Assembly: GCA_035302405.1 (NCBI GenBank)
Contig: DATGSR010000060.1
Location: 1 to 60,286, forward strand
Source of the DNA: CALKWS01 sp035302405
Lineage (GTDB): Bacteria; Actinomycetota; Actinomycetes; Actinomycetales; Beutenbergiaceae
Direction of reading: 5' to 3'
DNA: 60,286 nt
Below are positions 52,286 to 60,286 of this stretch, piece after piece. The notes beneath the pieces are model-generated. The model was not told the DNA's origin and did no database searches. It was given only the letters and a program-made list of their open reading frames with translations. Each line of letters opens with the position of its first letter. Within the stretch, counting starts at the first letter, position 1. The translations under genes and the position numbers were made by a program.

Positions 52286-55200
52286 CGGGCGAAAGCTTCT
52301 TCCAGCAGCGTCTCCTGCTCGTAAGCGTGCACCTTGCCCGAACCGGTGGACGGTGCAGCCGACTCCGGCCGGGTAACACCGCGGATACCGCGCTGGGCCA
52401 CCGCCGGAACCGCCTCGGGCAGGTTCACGTACAGGTAGTCCCAAGCGCCCTGGTTGCGCGGTTCGTCCTGCACCCAGATCAACTCGGCGTCACCGTAGCG
52501 ATCCAGTTCCGCGGCGATCTCCTCGGCCGGCAGCGGGTAGAACTGTTCGATCCGCACCAACGCGGTGCGGTCGTCACCATTCTTGACCCGGCGGGCCAGC
52601 AGGTCGTAATAGACCCGCCCGCTGCACAGCATCACCCGGTCCACGTTCGCGGGATCGATGTGCTTATCACCGATCACCGGCTGGAACGTGCCGGAGGTGA
52701 AGTCCTCCACCTCGGAGGTCGCAGCGCGCAACCGCAGCAGTTGCTTCGGCGTGAATACCACCAACGGCTTACGCGGGCGCTGGTAGGCCTGTCTGCGTAG
52801 GAGGTGGAAGTGGTTCGCCGGCGTCGAGGGCTGGGCGACGATCATGTTGTCCTCGGCGCTCAGTTGCAGGAACCGCTCCGGGCGGGCCGAGGAGTGGTCC
52901 GGGCCCTGGCCCTCATAACCGTGCGGCAACAGCAGCACCACGGACGAGTTCTGCCCCCACTTTTGCTCCGCGGAGGAGATGAACTCATCGATCACCGTCT
53001 GGGCGCCGTTGACGAAGTCGCCGAACTGGGCTTCCCACAGCACCAGCGCATCCGGGCGCTCCACCGAGTAGCCGTACTCGAACGCCAGCGCCGCGTACTC
53101 GCTCAGGGAGGAGTCGTACACCCAGAACTTGGCCTGGTCGGCCGCCAGGTACATCAGCGGCGTCCACTCCGCGCCGGTGTGGTAGTCGTGCAGTACTGCG
53201 TGGCGCTGCACGAACGTACCGCGGCGGGAGTCCTGACCGGCCAGCCGGACCGGCGTGCCCTCCAGCAGCAGGGTGCCGAAGGCCATCAGTTCCCCGAAGG
53301 CCCAATCCACGTTGCCCTCCACCGCCATCTTCGAGCGGCGCTCGAGGAGTTTCTCGAGTTTGGGGTGGACGGTGAAACCCTCCGGCGGCCGGGTGTGGGC
53401 CTCGCCGACGCGGGCGAGCATGCTCGCCGGTGCGGCGGTCTCCCAACCGACCATGACGCCGGCGTCCTCGTGCTGGGACTCCGGCCGTTCCAGCCCGGCG
53501 ACCTGCTCCCGGTTATCGGAACGTTCACTGCGTCGGGATTCGGTGAAGACCCGCTCCAGTTCCTTGCGGTATTCGCCGAGGAACTCATCGGCTTCTTCCT
53601 GTGTCAGGTCTCCGCGGCCGACGAGGGCCTCGCTGAACAGGGTGCGGACCGACTTCTTGTTCTCGATCAGGTCGTACATCACCGGCTGGGTCATCGAGGG
53701 GTCGTCGCCCTCGTTGTGCCCGCGACGGCGGTAGCAGACCATGTCGATGATGACGTCCTTGTTGAACTCCTGGCGGTAGTCGAACGCCAGGGCGGCCACG
53801 TGCGCGACCGCCTCCGGGTCATCACCGTTGACGTGGAAGATCGGGATCTGCAGCCCCTTCGCCACGTCGGTGGCGTACAGCGTGGACCGGGAGGAGGAGG
53901 CGCCGGTGGTGAAGCCCACCTGGTTGTTCACGATGATGTGCACGGTGCCCCCGGTGCGGTAGCCGCGCAGTTGGGAGAGTTGCAGCGTTTCGGTCACCAC
54001 ACCTTGGCCGGCGAAGGCGGCATCACCGTGGATCAACACCGGCAGCACCGAGAAGCCCGAGGAACCCAGGTCGATGCGGTCCTGCTTGGCGCGCACCACA
54101 CCTTCCAGCACACCGTTGACCGCCTCCAGGTGGGAGGGGTTGGCGGCCAGGTACACCTTGGTGGTCTCGCCGTCGGGGGAGGTGTAGGTGCCTTCGGTGC
54201 CCAGGTGGTACTTCACGTCCCCGCTGCCCTGCACGGTGCGTGGATCCTCGTTGCCCTCGAACTCGGCGAAGATCTGCCCGTAGGACTTGCCCGCGATGTT
54301 GGCCAACACGTTCAGCCGGCCGCGGTGGGCCATGCCGATGGCCACCTCGTCCAGGCCGTCCTGTGCGGCGCGCTGCAACATCCGGTCCAGCATGGGGATC
54401 AGCGCCTCGCCGCCTTCGAGGCTGAAGCGCTTCTGGCCCACGTACTTAGTCTGTAGGAACGTCTCGAACGCTTCGGCGGCGTTGAGGGTGCGCAGGATCT
54501 GGCGCTGTTCTGCGCCCACCGGCTTGGTCCACCCCGACTCCAGCCGCTCCTGCATCCAGCGACGCTGGGCGCCGTCGTGCAGGTGCATGTACTCCACGCC
54601 GATCGTGCGGCAGTAGGAGTTGCGCAGCAGCCCGAGGATGTCCCGCAACGGCATCCGGGGCTGGCCGCCCAAGCCTCCGGTGGGGAAGGACCTGTCCAGG
54701 TCCCACAAGGTGAGCCCGTGGTTCTGCACGTCCAGGTCGGGGTGCTTGCGCTGGCGGTACCCCAGCGGATCGACGTCGGCGATCAGGTGCCCGCGGGAAC
54801 GGAAGGCGTGGATGAGCGCGGCCACCCGGGCCGGCTTGGTGAGCTCGTCCTCTTCGGTGCCGGAGATGTCGGTGGTCCACCGCACCGGCTCGTAGGGCAC
54901 GCGCAACGCGGCGAAGATTCGGTCGTAGAAGCCGTCCTGGCCGAGCAACTTCTGGTGCACGATGCGCAGGAACTCACCGGACTGGGCGCCCTGGATGATG
55001 CGGTGGTCGTAGGTGGATGTGAGCGTCATCGTCTTGGACACGCCCATCCTGGCCAGGGTCTCGGGGGAGGCGCCCTGGAACTCCGCCGGGTAGTCCATCG
55101 TGCCCACGCCGATGATCGTGCCCTGACCCTGCATCAGCCGCGGCACGGAGTGCCGGGTGCCGATGGTGCCCGGGTTGGTGAGGGTGATGGTGGTGCCGGT

Positions 55201-56178
55201 GAAGTCCTCCACGCCCAACTTCCCGTCACGGGCCTTGCGTACCAAATCCTCATACGCTTGCCAGAACTCCGCGAAGTTCATCTGCTCGGCCTTCTTGATC
55301 GAGGGCACGAGCAGTTGGCGGGTCCCGTCCGGGCGGGCCAAGTCGATCGCCAGCCCGAAATTGACGTGGGCGGGGTGGACGATCCCGGCCTTGCCATCCA
55401 CCTCGCGGTAGCCGGCATTCATCTCCGGCATATCCGCCAGGGCTTCCACGATGGCGAAGCCGATCAAGTGAGTGAAGGACACCTTGCCACCGCGGCCACG
55501 GGCGAGGTGGTTGTTGAGCACGATGCGGTTGTCCACCAACAGTTTGGCCGGAACGTCCCGCGCACTGGTGGCGGTGGGCACCTCCAGGCTGGACTCCATG
55601 TTGGTGACCACGCGCGCAGCGGCGCCGCGTAGGCGCGAGACCTCGTCGTCGCCGCCGGTCGTGCGAGGTCCGCCGGCCGACGGGGCCTTGGTGTAGGGCG
55701 CGGTCGGTGCCTCGGCGGTGGCCTCCGGGGCATCCGGGGGCAAGTCGGCGCGCACCTGCTCCTGGTCCCCAGTCCTCGTCTTCCGGGCGTCCACCGAGTC
55801 CGGGGAGTGGGACTCGGAGTCCTCCGGCGCCGGATCGGGTGCGGGTTCGGGGGCCGGCGCTTCGGACCGGTTCGTGGCGCCGTCGCCGGAACTCCCGGAC
55901 GGAGCACGCTTGGCTGGGGCGCTCTTGGCTGGTGCCTCGGCGGCGGCCGGCTGGGTGTTGCCGGAACGCTTGGCAGCGGTCGCGGACGTGGGTGCATCGC
56001 CGGCGCCGTTGTCGGCGCTTTGGCCACCGGGGCGGTAGTGAGCGAAGAACTCTCGCCACTCCGGATCGACCAGTGACTCGTCTTTCTGATACTTAGCGAA
56101 CTGCTCTTCGATGAGCCATTCGTTGCCGCCGAAGGAGTCTGCGCTCAGCGCGGAACTTGTTGGGGCCTGGTCGGACAC
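52282..56178 (-). CDS. kgd: Multifunctional 2-oxoglutarate decarboxylase / dehydrogenase E1 with fused E2 domain (Kgd/OdhA)
   Basis: A 1298-residue enzyme of the TCA cycle. Domain order: short N-terminal helix (EWLIEEQFAKYQKDESLV, residues about 18-48) by which it is recognised, a Pro/Ala/Ser/Glu-rich linker (about 50-190), a dihydrolipoyl-succinyltransferase-like E2 core (about 195-430; HLIGFAIVEALADMPEMN, STYDHRIIQGAQSGEFL), and the TPP-dependent E1 (about 460-1298; IGMAHRGRLNVLANIAGKS, HGDAAFAGQGVVTETLQLS, VNNQVGFTT, C-terminal EQFYPLPAEEI). It lacks a lipoyl domain, as in mycobacterial Kgd and corynebacterial OdhA. The GTG at 56178 gives VSDQAPTSSALSADSFGG; a longer frame upstream lacks family sequence. 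Confidence 0.95.
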   Translation of the reverse strand: MSDQAPTSSALSADSFGGNEWLIEEQFAKYQKDESLVDPEWREFFAHYRPGGQSADNGAGDAPTSATAAKRSGNTQPAAAEAPAKSAPAKRAPSGSSGDGATNRSEAPAPEPAPDPAPEDSESHSPDSVDARKTRTGDQEQVRADLPPDAPEATAEAPTAPYTKAPSAGGPRTTGGDDEVSRLRGAAARVVTNMESSLEVPTATSARDVPAKLLVDNRIVLNNHLARGRGGKVSFTHLIGFAIVEALADMPEMNAGYREVDGKAGIVHPAHVNFGLAIDLARPDGTRQLLVPSIKKAEQMNFAEFWQAYEDLVRKARDGKLGVEDFTGTTITLTNPGTIGTRHSVPRLMQGQGTIIGVGTMDYPAEFQGASPETLARMGVSKTMTLTSTYDHRIIQGAQSGEFLRIVHQKLLGQDGFYDRIFAALRVPYEPVRWTTDISGTEEDELTKPARVAALIHAFRSRGHLIADVDPLGYRQRKHPDLDVQNHGLTLWDLDRSFPTGGLGGQPRMPLRDILGLLRNSYCRTIGVEYMHLHDGAQRRWMQERLESGWTKPVGAEQRQILRTLNAAEAFETFLQTKYVGQKRFSLEGGEALIPMLDRMLQRAAQDGLDEVAIGMAHRGRLNVLANIAGKSYGQIFAEFEGNEDPRTVQGSGDVKYHLGTEGTYTSPDGETTKVYLAANPSHLEAVNGVLEGVVRAKQDRIDLGSSGFSVLPVLIHGDAAFAGQGVVTETLQLSQLRGYRTGGTVHIIVNNQVGFTTGASSSRSTLYATDVAKGLQIPIFHVNGDDPEAVAHVAALAFDYRQEFNKDVIIDMVCYRRRGHNEGDDPSMTQPVMYDLIENKKSVRTLFSEALVGRGDLTQEEADEFLGEYRKELERVFTESRRSERSDNREQVAGLERPESQHEDAGVMVGWETAAPASMLARVGEAHTRPPEGFTVHPKLEKLLERRSKMAVEGNVDWAFGELMAFGTLLLEGTPVRLAGQDSRRGTFVQRHAVLHDYHTGAEWTPLMYLAADQAKFWVYDSSLSEYAALAFEYGYSVERPDALVLWEAQFGDFVNGAQTVIDEFISSAEQKWGQNSSVVLLLPHGYEGQGPDHSSARPERFLQLSAEDNMIVAQPSTPANHFHLLRRQAYQRPRKPLVVFTPKQLLRLRAATSEVEDFTSGTFQPVIGDKHIDPANVDRVMLCSGRVYYDLLARRVKNGDDRTALVRIEQFYPLPAEEIAAELDRYGDAELIWVQDEPRNQGAWDYLYVNLPEAVPAVAQRGIRGVTRPESAAPSTGSGKVHAYEQETLLEEAFAR

Positions 56179-56410
56179 GCGGGAATCGCCCTCTTCCACA
56201 ATGATGGGGTGAAGTCTGGATGCACCTTCAAGCCTAGGTGACAAACGTCGCAGAAGCCGTCTCAAAGCGCCGTGGATCACACCGAACAGGGCTTGTGATC
56301 CCGCTGTCGACGCAAGTCTTCAAGAGCCGGTCAACATCAGGTCAGCGGCGGTGTTTCCGGGGGTAGACGGCGGGTGTGCCGGATGGGCCCGGCGCCTCGG
56401 CCCGGGGTTC

Positions 56411-56499
56411 GGTCATGCGAGGCGGTCTCGTGAGGTCGTATCGGGGCCGGCCATGTAAGGCGGTCACGGGATGGCCGGTCGTGGAAGGCGGTCACGGGA
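56411..56499. repeat. Three degenerate copies of a 23-bp unit in the kgd-upstream spacer
   Basis: GGTCATGCGAGGCGGTCTCG.. (56411), GGCCATGTAAGGCGGTCACG.. (56449) and GGTCGTGGAAGGCGGTCACG.. (56477) are related, with AAGGCGGTCACGGGA identical in the last two. The surrounding spacer 56179-56553 contains no gene. It must hold the kgd promoter at its left end. Confidence 0.65.
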
Positions 56500-56553
56500 A
56501 AGTCGGCCATGCGGGGTTGTACCGCCAGAGGGGCGCGCACCCGCGAAGGTTGT

Positions 56554-57675
56554 TCACGGGGAAGGGACCGGGGGACCGGCGGCGGGCAAGCGTACCCGCA
56601 CGGTGGTGCCCCGGTCGGCGGCGGAGTCGGCGATGTTGATCGTTCCGGCGTGCAGCCCCACGGCCCAGCGGGCAATGGCCAGGCCCAGCCCGGTGCCGCC
56701 CGTGGGGGCCCCTCCATGTTGGCCGGGGATGTTGCCCTGCTCGAAGCGTTCGAAAACCTTGGCCCGGTCCGCCTCCGGAATCCCCTCGCCTTCATCCACC
56801 ACGTCGATGACCACCTCGTCGCTGGCGGCTTCGTAGCGGGCCAGCAACTTCACCGTGCCGCCCTCGGGAGAGTGCCGGGAGGCGTTGCCCAGCAAGTTTG
56901 AGAGCACTTGTCGCAACCGTTCGGCATCGGCGTGCAGGCGCAGGTCCGGCGGTGTGGCCACGACCGTCCAGCGCAGCGCGCGGTCGTGATACTCCGCGGC
57001 GTGCCGAGCCTGATCGGCGGCTTCCTGCAGCAAGTCCTGCACGACGACGTCGGTCAGGTCCAGGTCGGCGGCGCCGGCTTCCAGCCGGGAGAGGTCCAGC
57101 AGGTAGGAGATCAGCCGAGACAGCCGCTCCAACTGCGTCAAGGTCGCGGCCAGCGTCGCACCATCGGCGGGCACCACGCCGTCGGCCATGTTCTCCAGTT
57201 GGGCCCGCAATGCGGCGACCGGGGTCCGCAATTCGTGAGAGACGTTGGCGACCATCTCCCGGCGCTGAGTGTCCAGCGTGTGTAGTTCCTGGGCCATGGA
57301 GTTGAAGGCCTCGGCGAGTTGCCCCACCTCGTCCTGGCTGTGGGTGTGCACCCGGGTGGTGTAGTCGCCGCGGGCCATCGATCTGGCCGCAGCGGTCATC
57401 TCGCGCAGCGGGCGGGTCATGCCGCGGGCGAGGAACTGGGTGATCAGTAACGAGCACACCAGGGCAACCGGGAAGGTGCGCAACACCCCGAAGTCGAACC
57501 GGATGCCCACCCATGTGACGAGCGTAAACATCGCAACGGTGGCGGCGATGATCACGATGAGTTTCATCTTGATCGACCGCACCGGATCCAGCGGGCGCAA
57601 CTCCCCCAGGGCGGTGGTGAACCGTTGCCGCCAGCCCACTTCGGTGGAGCGGGCGTGGCGCAGGTTTGAACTCAT
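56554..57675 (-). CDS. HAMP-domain sensor histidine kinase
   Basis: A 373-residue kinase. Two membrane segments (about residues 38-57 and 68-84) are separated by only about ten residues, so there is no real extracytoplasmic sensor; it probably senses within the membrane or from inside. A HAMP domain (about 85-136) is followed by the DHp motif NVSHELRTPVAALRAQLENM with H147, and the ATPase domain: NLLGNASRHSPEGG, DEGEGIPEADRAKVF, GGTGLGLAIARW. It is four bases behind its response regulator gene and forms a two-component pair with it. The stimulus is unknown. Confidence 0.93.
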   Translation of the reverse strand: MSSNLRHARSTEVGWRQRFTTALGELRPLDPVRSIKMKLIVIIAATVAMFTLVTWVGIRFDFGVLRTFPVALVCSLLITQFLARGMTRPLREMTAAARSMARGDYTTRVHTHSQDEVGQLAEAFNSMAQELHTLDTQRREMVANVSHELRTPVAALRAQLENMADGVVPADGATLAATLTQLERLSRLISYLLDLSRLEAGAADLDLTDVVVQDLLQEAADQARHAAEYHDRALRWTVVATPPDLRLHADAERLRQVLSNLLGNASRHSPEGGTVKLLARYEAASDEVVIDVVDEGEGIPEADRAKVFERFEQGNIPGQHGGAPTGGTGLGLAIARWAVGLHAGTINIADSAADRGTTVRVRLPAAGPPVPSP

Positions 57676-57679
57676 GGCC

Positions 57680-58405
57680 TCAACTGGCGCTCGGTTCGAA
57701 GGCGTATCCCACCCCGTGAACGGTGCGGATCAGGTCTGCCCCCAGTTTTCGCCGCAACGCCTTGACGTGGGAGTCAACGGTTCGAGTCCCCGAGGCATCC
57801 GCCCAGTCCCACACCTCCGCGAGCAGCCGCTCGCGGGACAGTACCGTGCCGGGCTGCTGCGCCAGGCACACCAGCAGATCGAATTCGGTGGGTGTGAGGT
57901 GGGCCGGTTGGCCCGCCCTGCTCACGCGTCTGGAGCCTCGGTCGATGCGCACGTCCCCAAGTTCGATCGGCGGTTCGGAGACGTTTGCTACCGACGTCGC
58001 CCGCGCTCGTTCCACGCGGCGGAGCAGCACCTTGAGCCGGGCAAGCAGTTCGCGCATGGAGAACGGTTTGGTCATGTAGTCATCCGCGCCCACGCCCAGG
58101 CCGATAATCATGTCGGTTTCGTCGTCGCGGGCGGTGAGCATGAGTATCGGTGTGGCGGGGGCGCCGCTGGCGTGCTGGTTGGCCTGGATCCGCCGGCAGA
58201 CCTCCAGGCCGTCCAGCCCGGGGAGCATCACGTCCAACACGATGATGTCGGGATTGAGTTCCTGCGCCTGCTCGACCCCGGCGTGCCCGTCGTGGACCAC
58301 ATGGACCTGCCACCCCTCGGCCCCGAGCCTGTGGGCGACCTGCGCGGCGATCTCTCTTTCGTCCTCAATGATCAGCGCCACGGTCTCCGTCGTCGAAGAT
58401 GACAT
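57680..58405 (-). CDS. OmpR/PhoB-family response regulator
   Basis: A 241-residue regulator paired with the downstream kinase. Receiver residues: the acidic pair in IIEDE (14-16), phospho-acceptor D58, T91 and K113. The winged-helix domain (about 150-237) has LTPTEFDLLVCLAQQPGTVL and GTRTVDSHVKALRRKLG. The ATG at 58405 (MSSSTTETVAL) is preferred to a start ten codons upstream. The pair is unlike the MtrAB system elsewhere in the window. Confidence 0.93.
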   Translation of the reverse strand: MSSSTTETVALIIEDEREIAAQVAHRLGAEGWQVHVVHDGHAGVEQAQELNPDIIVLDVMLPGLDGLEVCRRIQANQHASGAPATPILMLTARDDETDMIIGLGVGADDYMTKPFSMRELLARLKVLLRRVERARATSVANVSEPPIELGDVRIDRGSRRVSRAGQPAHLTPTEFDLLVCLAQQPGTVLSRERLLAEVWDWADASGTRTVDSHVKALRRKLGADLIRTVHGVGYAFEPSAS

Positions 58406-58767
58406 GCACAAACCATATGGGTCAGGGTCCAGCACGGGGCGGACATGGTGCGATGCGGGTCACGTGATCACAGGTTTCGGCCGCGCGTGCGCACAAGTCC
58501 GCCCGTGCGCAGGAGTCCGCCCGTGAGTGTGTGCGCGGGCACCTGCGCGCCTGCACAGCGTCGCGCGGCTTCACAGAGGGTCGTCCTTGCGTTCACAGCG
58601 GGTCGTCCTTGCGGTGGTCGTCCACACGTGTGTGCGCACCCACAGCGCATTTCCGTGACATTCCCGAAACGTGTCCCTACGGTGTTGCGGGACCGTTATA
58701 GTGGCTCGCGGTGCTCATCGGGACTGGAGCACCGTTTCTATTTGTCGATTATCCCTGCGGAGGCTGT
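58406..58767. other. 362-base divergent spacer with short tandem repeats and a -10-like element
   Basis: Two copies of an 18-base unit (GTGCGCACAAGTCCGCCC at 58487, and 58505 with two changes) and two copies of a 22-base unit (58570 and 58592, 21 of 22 identical; core TTCACAG.GGGTCGTCCTTG) are present. TATAGT at 58697-58702 resembles a -10 element for the M23 gene; no good -35 is at the right distance. No gene and no recognisable c-di-AMP riboswitch. Confidence 0.6.
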
Positions 58768-59664
58768 GTGACCGATCAGCGCGTGTCCAGCGACACCCCG
58801 CTGACCCGTCGGCAACTCCGCCAGGCAGAACGTGCCCGAACCACTGGCAAACCTCGTCCGGCGTCCCCGGGCCGGTGGTTGGGCCGCATGTCGATCGTGG
58901 CCGCGCTGGCCGCGGCGACGTGGGTCGTCCCGGCCACCGGAGTGGTCTTCCCGCAGGTGGAAGAAGAACAGGATCGCCCCCCGATCCTGGCTGACGCGAG
59001 CGCCCTGGACGTGCTCCTCGACGGTCCCCCGGAGGAGACCGAAGCGGCCAATGGGCTGCTCGCCGATCCGGGAGCGACAAGTCGCGCGTTGGTCGCAGCC
59101 AGCCGGAGTCTGGCCGAACGCGGCGCTCCGAGTTGTGGGATGGCGGCGGTGGAGGCCAACGGCCCACTGGCAGCCGAGTCCTCCTCGTCCGATGTGGACC
59201 TGGTGATGCCCCTTTCCCAGGGGAGTTACCGGCTGACCTCTCATTACGGGTACCGGATCCACCCGGTGTTCGGAAGTTATGCGCAGCACACCGGCCTGGA
59301 CTTCGCGGCCCCCACGGGCACCCCGATCCATGCGATTGCCGACGGGGTGGTCACCCACGCCGGACAGGGACGTGACGGCCGCAGCGGCATGTTGGTCATC
59401 ATTGAGCATGACGTCAACGGGGCCCCGGTCTGGAGTTGGTACGTGCATATGTATCCCAACGGCGTGTACGTGGACGTGGGCCAGCAGGTCGCAGCAGGCG
59501 AGGTCATCGGCGCGGTGGGCTCTTACGGTAATTCCACCGGTCCGCACCTGCACCTGGAAATTCACACCGACGAGAACCTGACCACGGTGGACCCCAATTC
59601 TTGGCTCTCCCAACAAGGTGCATTGCCGCTCAACGCCGAAACCATGGCGTGCGCCCAGGACTAA
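58768..59664 (+). CDS. M23 family peptidoglycan endopeptidase (LytM-like)
   Basis: A 298-residue cell-wall hydrolase. The N-terminus has a basic stretch (RRQLRQAERARTTG), then a membrane/signal segment (about residues 41-59; MSIVAALAAATWVVPATGVV). The M23 domain fills about 140-270: LTSHYGYRIHPVFGSYAQH, the first zinc ligands HTGLDFAAP, and HLHLEIH with the catalytic and second ligand histidines. GTG at 58768 has GGAGG four bases upstream. The short region before the M23 domain contains no coiled coil. MtrA controls several such hydrolases in mycobacteria; whether it does here is not visible. Confidence 0.9.
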   Translation: MTDQRVSSDTPLTRRQLRQAERARTTGKPRPASPGRWLGRMSIVAALAAATWVVPATGVVFPQVEEEQDRPPILADASALDVLLDGPPEETEAANGLLADPGATSRALVAASRSLAERGAPSCGMAAVEANGPLAAESSSSDVDLVMPLSQGSYRLTSHYGYRIHPVFGSYAQHTGLDFAAPTGTPIHAIADGVVTHAGQGRDGRSGMLVIIEHDVNGAPVWSWYVHMYPNGVYVDVGQQVAAGEVIGAVGSYGNSTGPHLHLEIHTDENLTTVDPNSWLSQQGALPLNAETMACAQD

Positions 59665-60048
59665 TCCGCAGCGCCGAAGCCGACTTCTGAGCGCCCACAG
59701 CGGGGCGTGCCTGAGGGGCACGGCGGGACGTGCCTGTCTGCCGGCGCTGCGGGCTCGTCTATTCGGCCCGTGGTCGGGTCGCAGGGTGCGGGTCGCAGGG
59801 GTGCAGGTCCAGGTCGCGGCGCTCTCGGAGCAGACCGTCCCAGTGCAACCAATACGGTTCCCCGGCCCCAGAGCAGGCACAGAGGGGCCTGTCGCTTCGC
59901 GGTCAGGCACTCACTCGGCAGGCTGCGCCGGTGCTGCCCTCTCGCCTACCAGGGGCTGTCGTCCCGGTTGGCTCAGCCGATTATGAGGTGAACTAGTCCA
60001 TCGGTGGACCAACTCATGGGGTGAAGGTAGATCGTTGGCTACTAGGGG
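59665..60048. other. 384-base spacer after the M23 gene, no gene recognised
   Basis: Weak direct repetition is seen around 59790-59815 (GGGTCGCAGGGTGC, GGGTCGCAGGGGTGC). A small hairpin (CGTGCC/GGCACG near 59706-59722) might be a terminator. Nothing else is supported. Confidence 0.4.
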
Positions 60049-60121
60049 CGCCCCCGACAGGACTCGAACCTGTGGCCTTCTGCTCCGGAGGCAGACGCTC
60101 TATCCGCTGAGCTACGGGGGC
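60049..60121 (-). tRNA. tRNA-Arg (anticodon CCG)
   Basis: A 73-base cloverleaf on the minus strand. Acceptor stem GCCCCCG/CGGGGGC, D-arm GCTCAGCGGATAGAGC, anticodon stem TCTGC/GCAGA with loop CTCCGGA giving anticodon CCG (Arg, CGG codons), T-arm ACAGGTTCGAGTCCTGT and discriminator G. CCA is not encoded. Short open frames across it are its shadow. Confidence 0.95.
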
Positions 60122-60286
60122 CGATGCACCGAGAGCCGAGGTTATCAGCAGTCGGGGGTTGAAAAGAAACCGAGGTGACCAGCGCCACGCGGCAGATCGG
60201 GACGTTTTCGCGGTTCTGCCCGCCGCTGGAGTGGTTCATGCCACGCTCCACCAGCGCTGATGGTGGGCAATACCACCGCCAGGCTC
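60122..60286. other. Sequence upstream of the tRNA to the window edge
   Basis: This is the promoter side of the leftward tRNA gene. No coding gene is supported; the one open frame on the minus strand runs into the tRNA and is not real. Confidence 0.4.

Noticed and set aside
52804..54456. 550-residue plus-strand open frame opposite kgd
   Set aside because: Antisense shadow of kgd, with the same mirror composition as the frames opposite secA and sdhA.
58620..58767. c-di-AMP (ydaO) riboswitch before the M23 endopeptidase
   Set aside because: Such elements often precede actinobacterial wall hydrolases, but the conserved core sequences are not visible and the leader is too short.
60042..60251. 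69-residue minus-strand open frame ending RSSADRASASGAEGHRFES-like
   Set aside because: It runs through the tRNA-Arg gene. This peptide is a well-known false protein read from tRNA sequence.

Overview
The window is high-GC DNA from an actinomycete. The evidence is a set of actinobacterial hallmark genes: a WhiB2/WhmD-type regulator, MtrA-MtrB-LpqB, a fused E2-E1 2-oxoglutarate decarboxylase (Kgd), an RsrA-type zinc anti-sigma factor next to a SigH/SigR sigma factor, DUF3499, DUF5719, an Rv3235-family protein and the 24-residue ribosomal protein bL37. The gene order from whiB2 through the phosphomannomutase, ahcY, mtrAB-lpqB, comF and hpf to secA, and then rsgA/aroA and sigH/rsrA, is the one known from mycobacteria and other actinomycetes. 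The style (DUF6912, a SAF/CpaE-like pair, short intergenic regions) suits the order Micrococcales. I cannot name a genus from sequence alone.

Layout. 1-4.1 kb: the 5' part of an MMPL exporter with an apparent frameshift, divergent from a TetR regulator with a good operator palindrome between them; then a pterin dehydratase, a TIGR03089 protein and a D-threonine-aldolase-like PLP enzyme. 4.2-10.5 kb: whiB2, a very large membrane glycosyltransferase and a DUF5719 protein. 10.5-12.7 kb: a Uma2 nuclease-fold gene followed by a patch of decayed genes (alpha/beta hydrolase, OsmC tail, tail of a SnoaL-type ECF sigma factor). 12.7-18.5 kb: metallopeptidase-fold protein, DUF3499, phosphomannomutase, Trm112-like protein, MalY/PatB aminotransferase and AhcY.

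18.7-26.4 kb: an RDD protein divergent from a SpoIIM-domain protein, then a tightly overlapping leftward operon (GPDP-type membrane protein, DUF4129, DUF4350, MoxR ATPase, DUF58) that looks like an envelope-associated MoxR system. It diverges from mtrA-mtrB-lpqB (26.5-30.6 kb). comF, hpf, a YcaQ-type DNA glycosylase and secA follow (30.8-37.1 kb).

37.2-43.2 kb: Rv3235-family and LysM genes, an SH3-like hypothetical, a BldC/excisionase-type HTH protein, an orphan SAF (CpaB-like) plus CpaE-like ATPase pair, a DUF6912 protein and a HisN-type phosphatase. 43.5-47 kb: sdhCAB. 47-49.9 kb: rsgA, aroA and a DoxX protein. 50.1-52.3 kb: sigH-rsrA, bL37 and an SGNH protein coupled to kgd (to 56.2 kb). 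The window ends with a two-component system, an M23 endopeptidase and tRNA-Arg(CCG).

The most interesting points are: two perfect GGGAAT-N18-GTT (SigR/SigH-class) promoters, one before sigH with room for a longer sigma isoform and one before the bL37 gene; an orphan SAF/CpaE-like pair whose P-loop lysine is arginine, preceded by two DnaA-box-like sites; a glycosyltransferase with a long acidic Asp/Arg repeat insert; the decayed gene patch; and degenerate short tandem repeats in many intergenic spacers.
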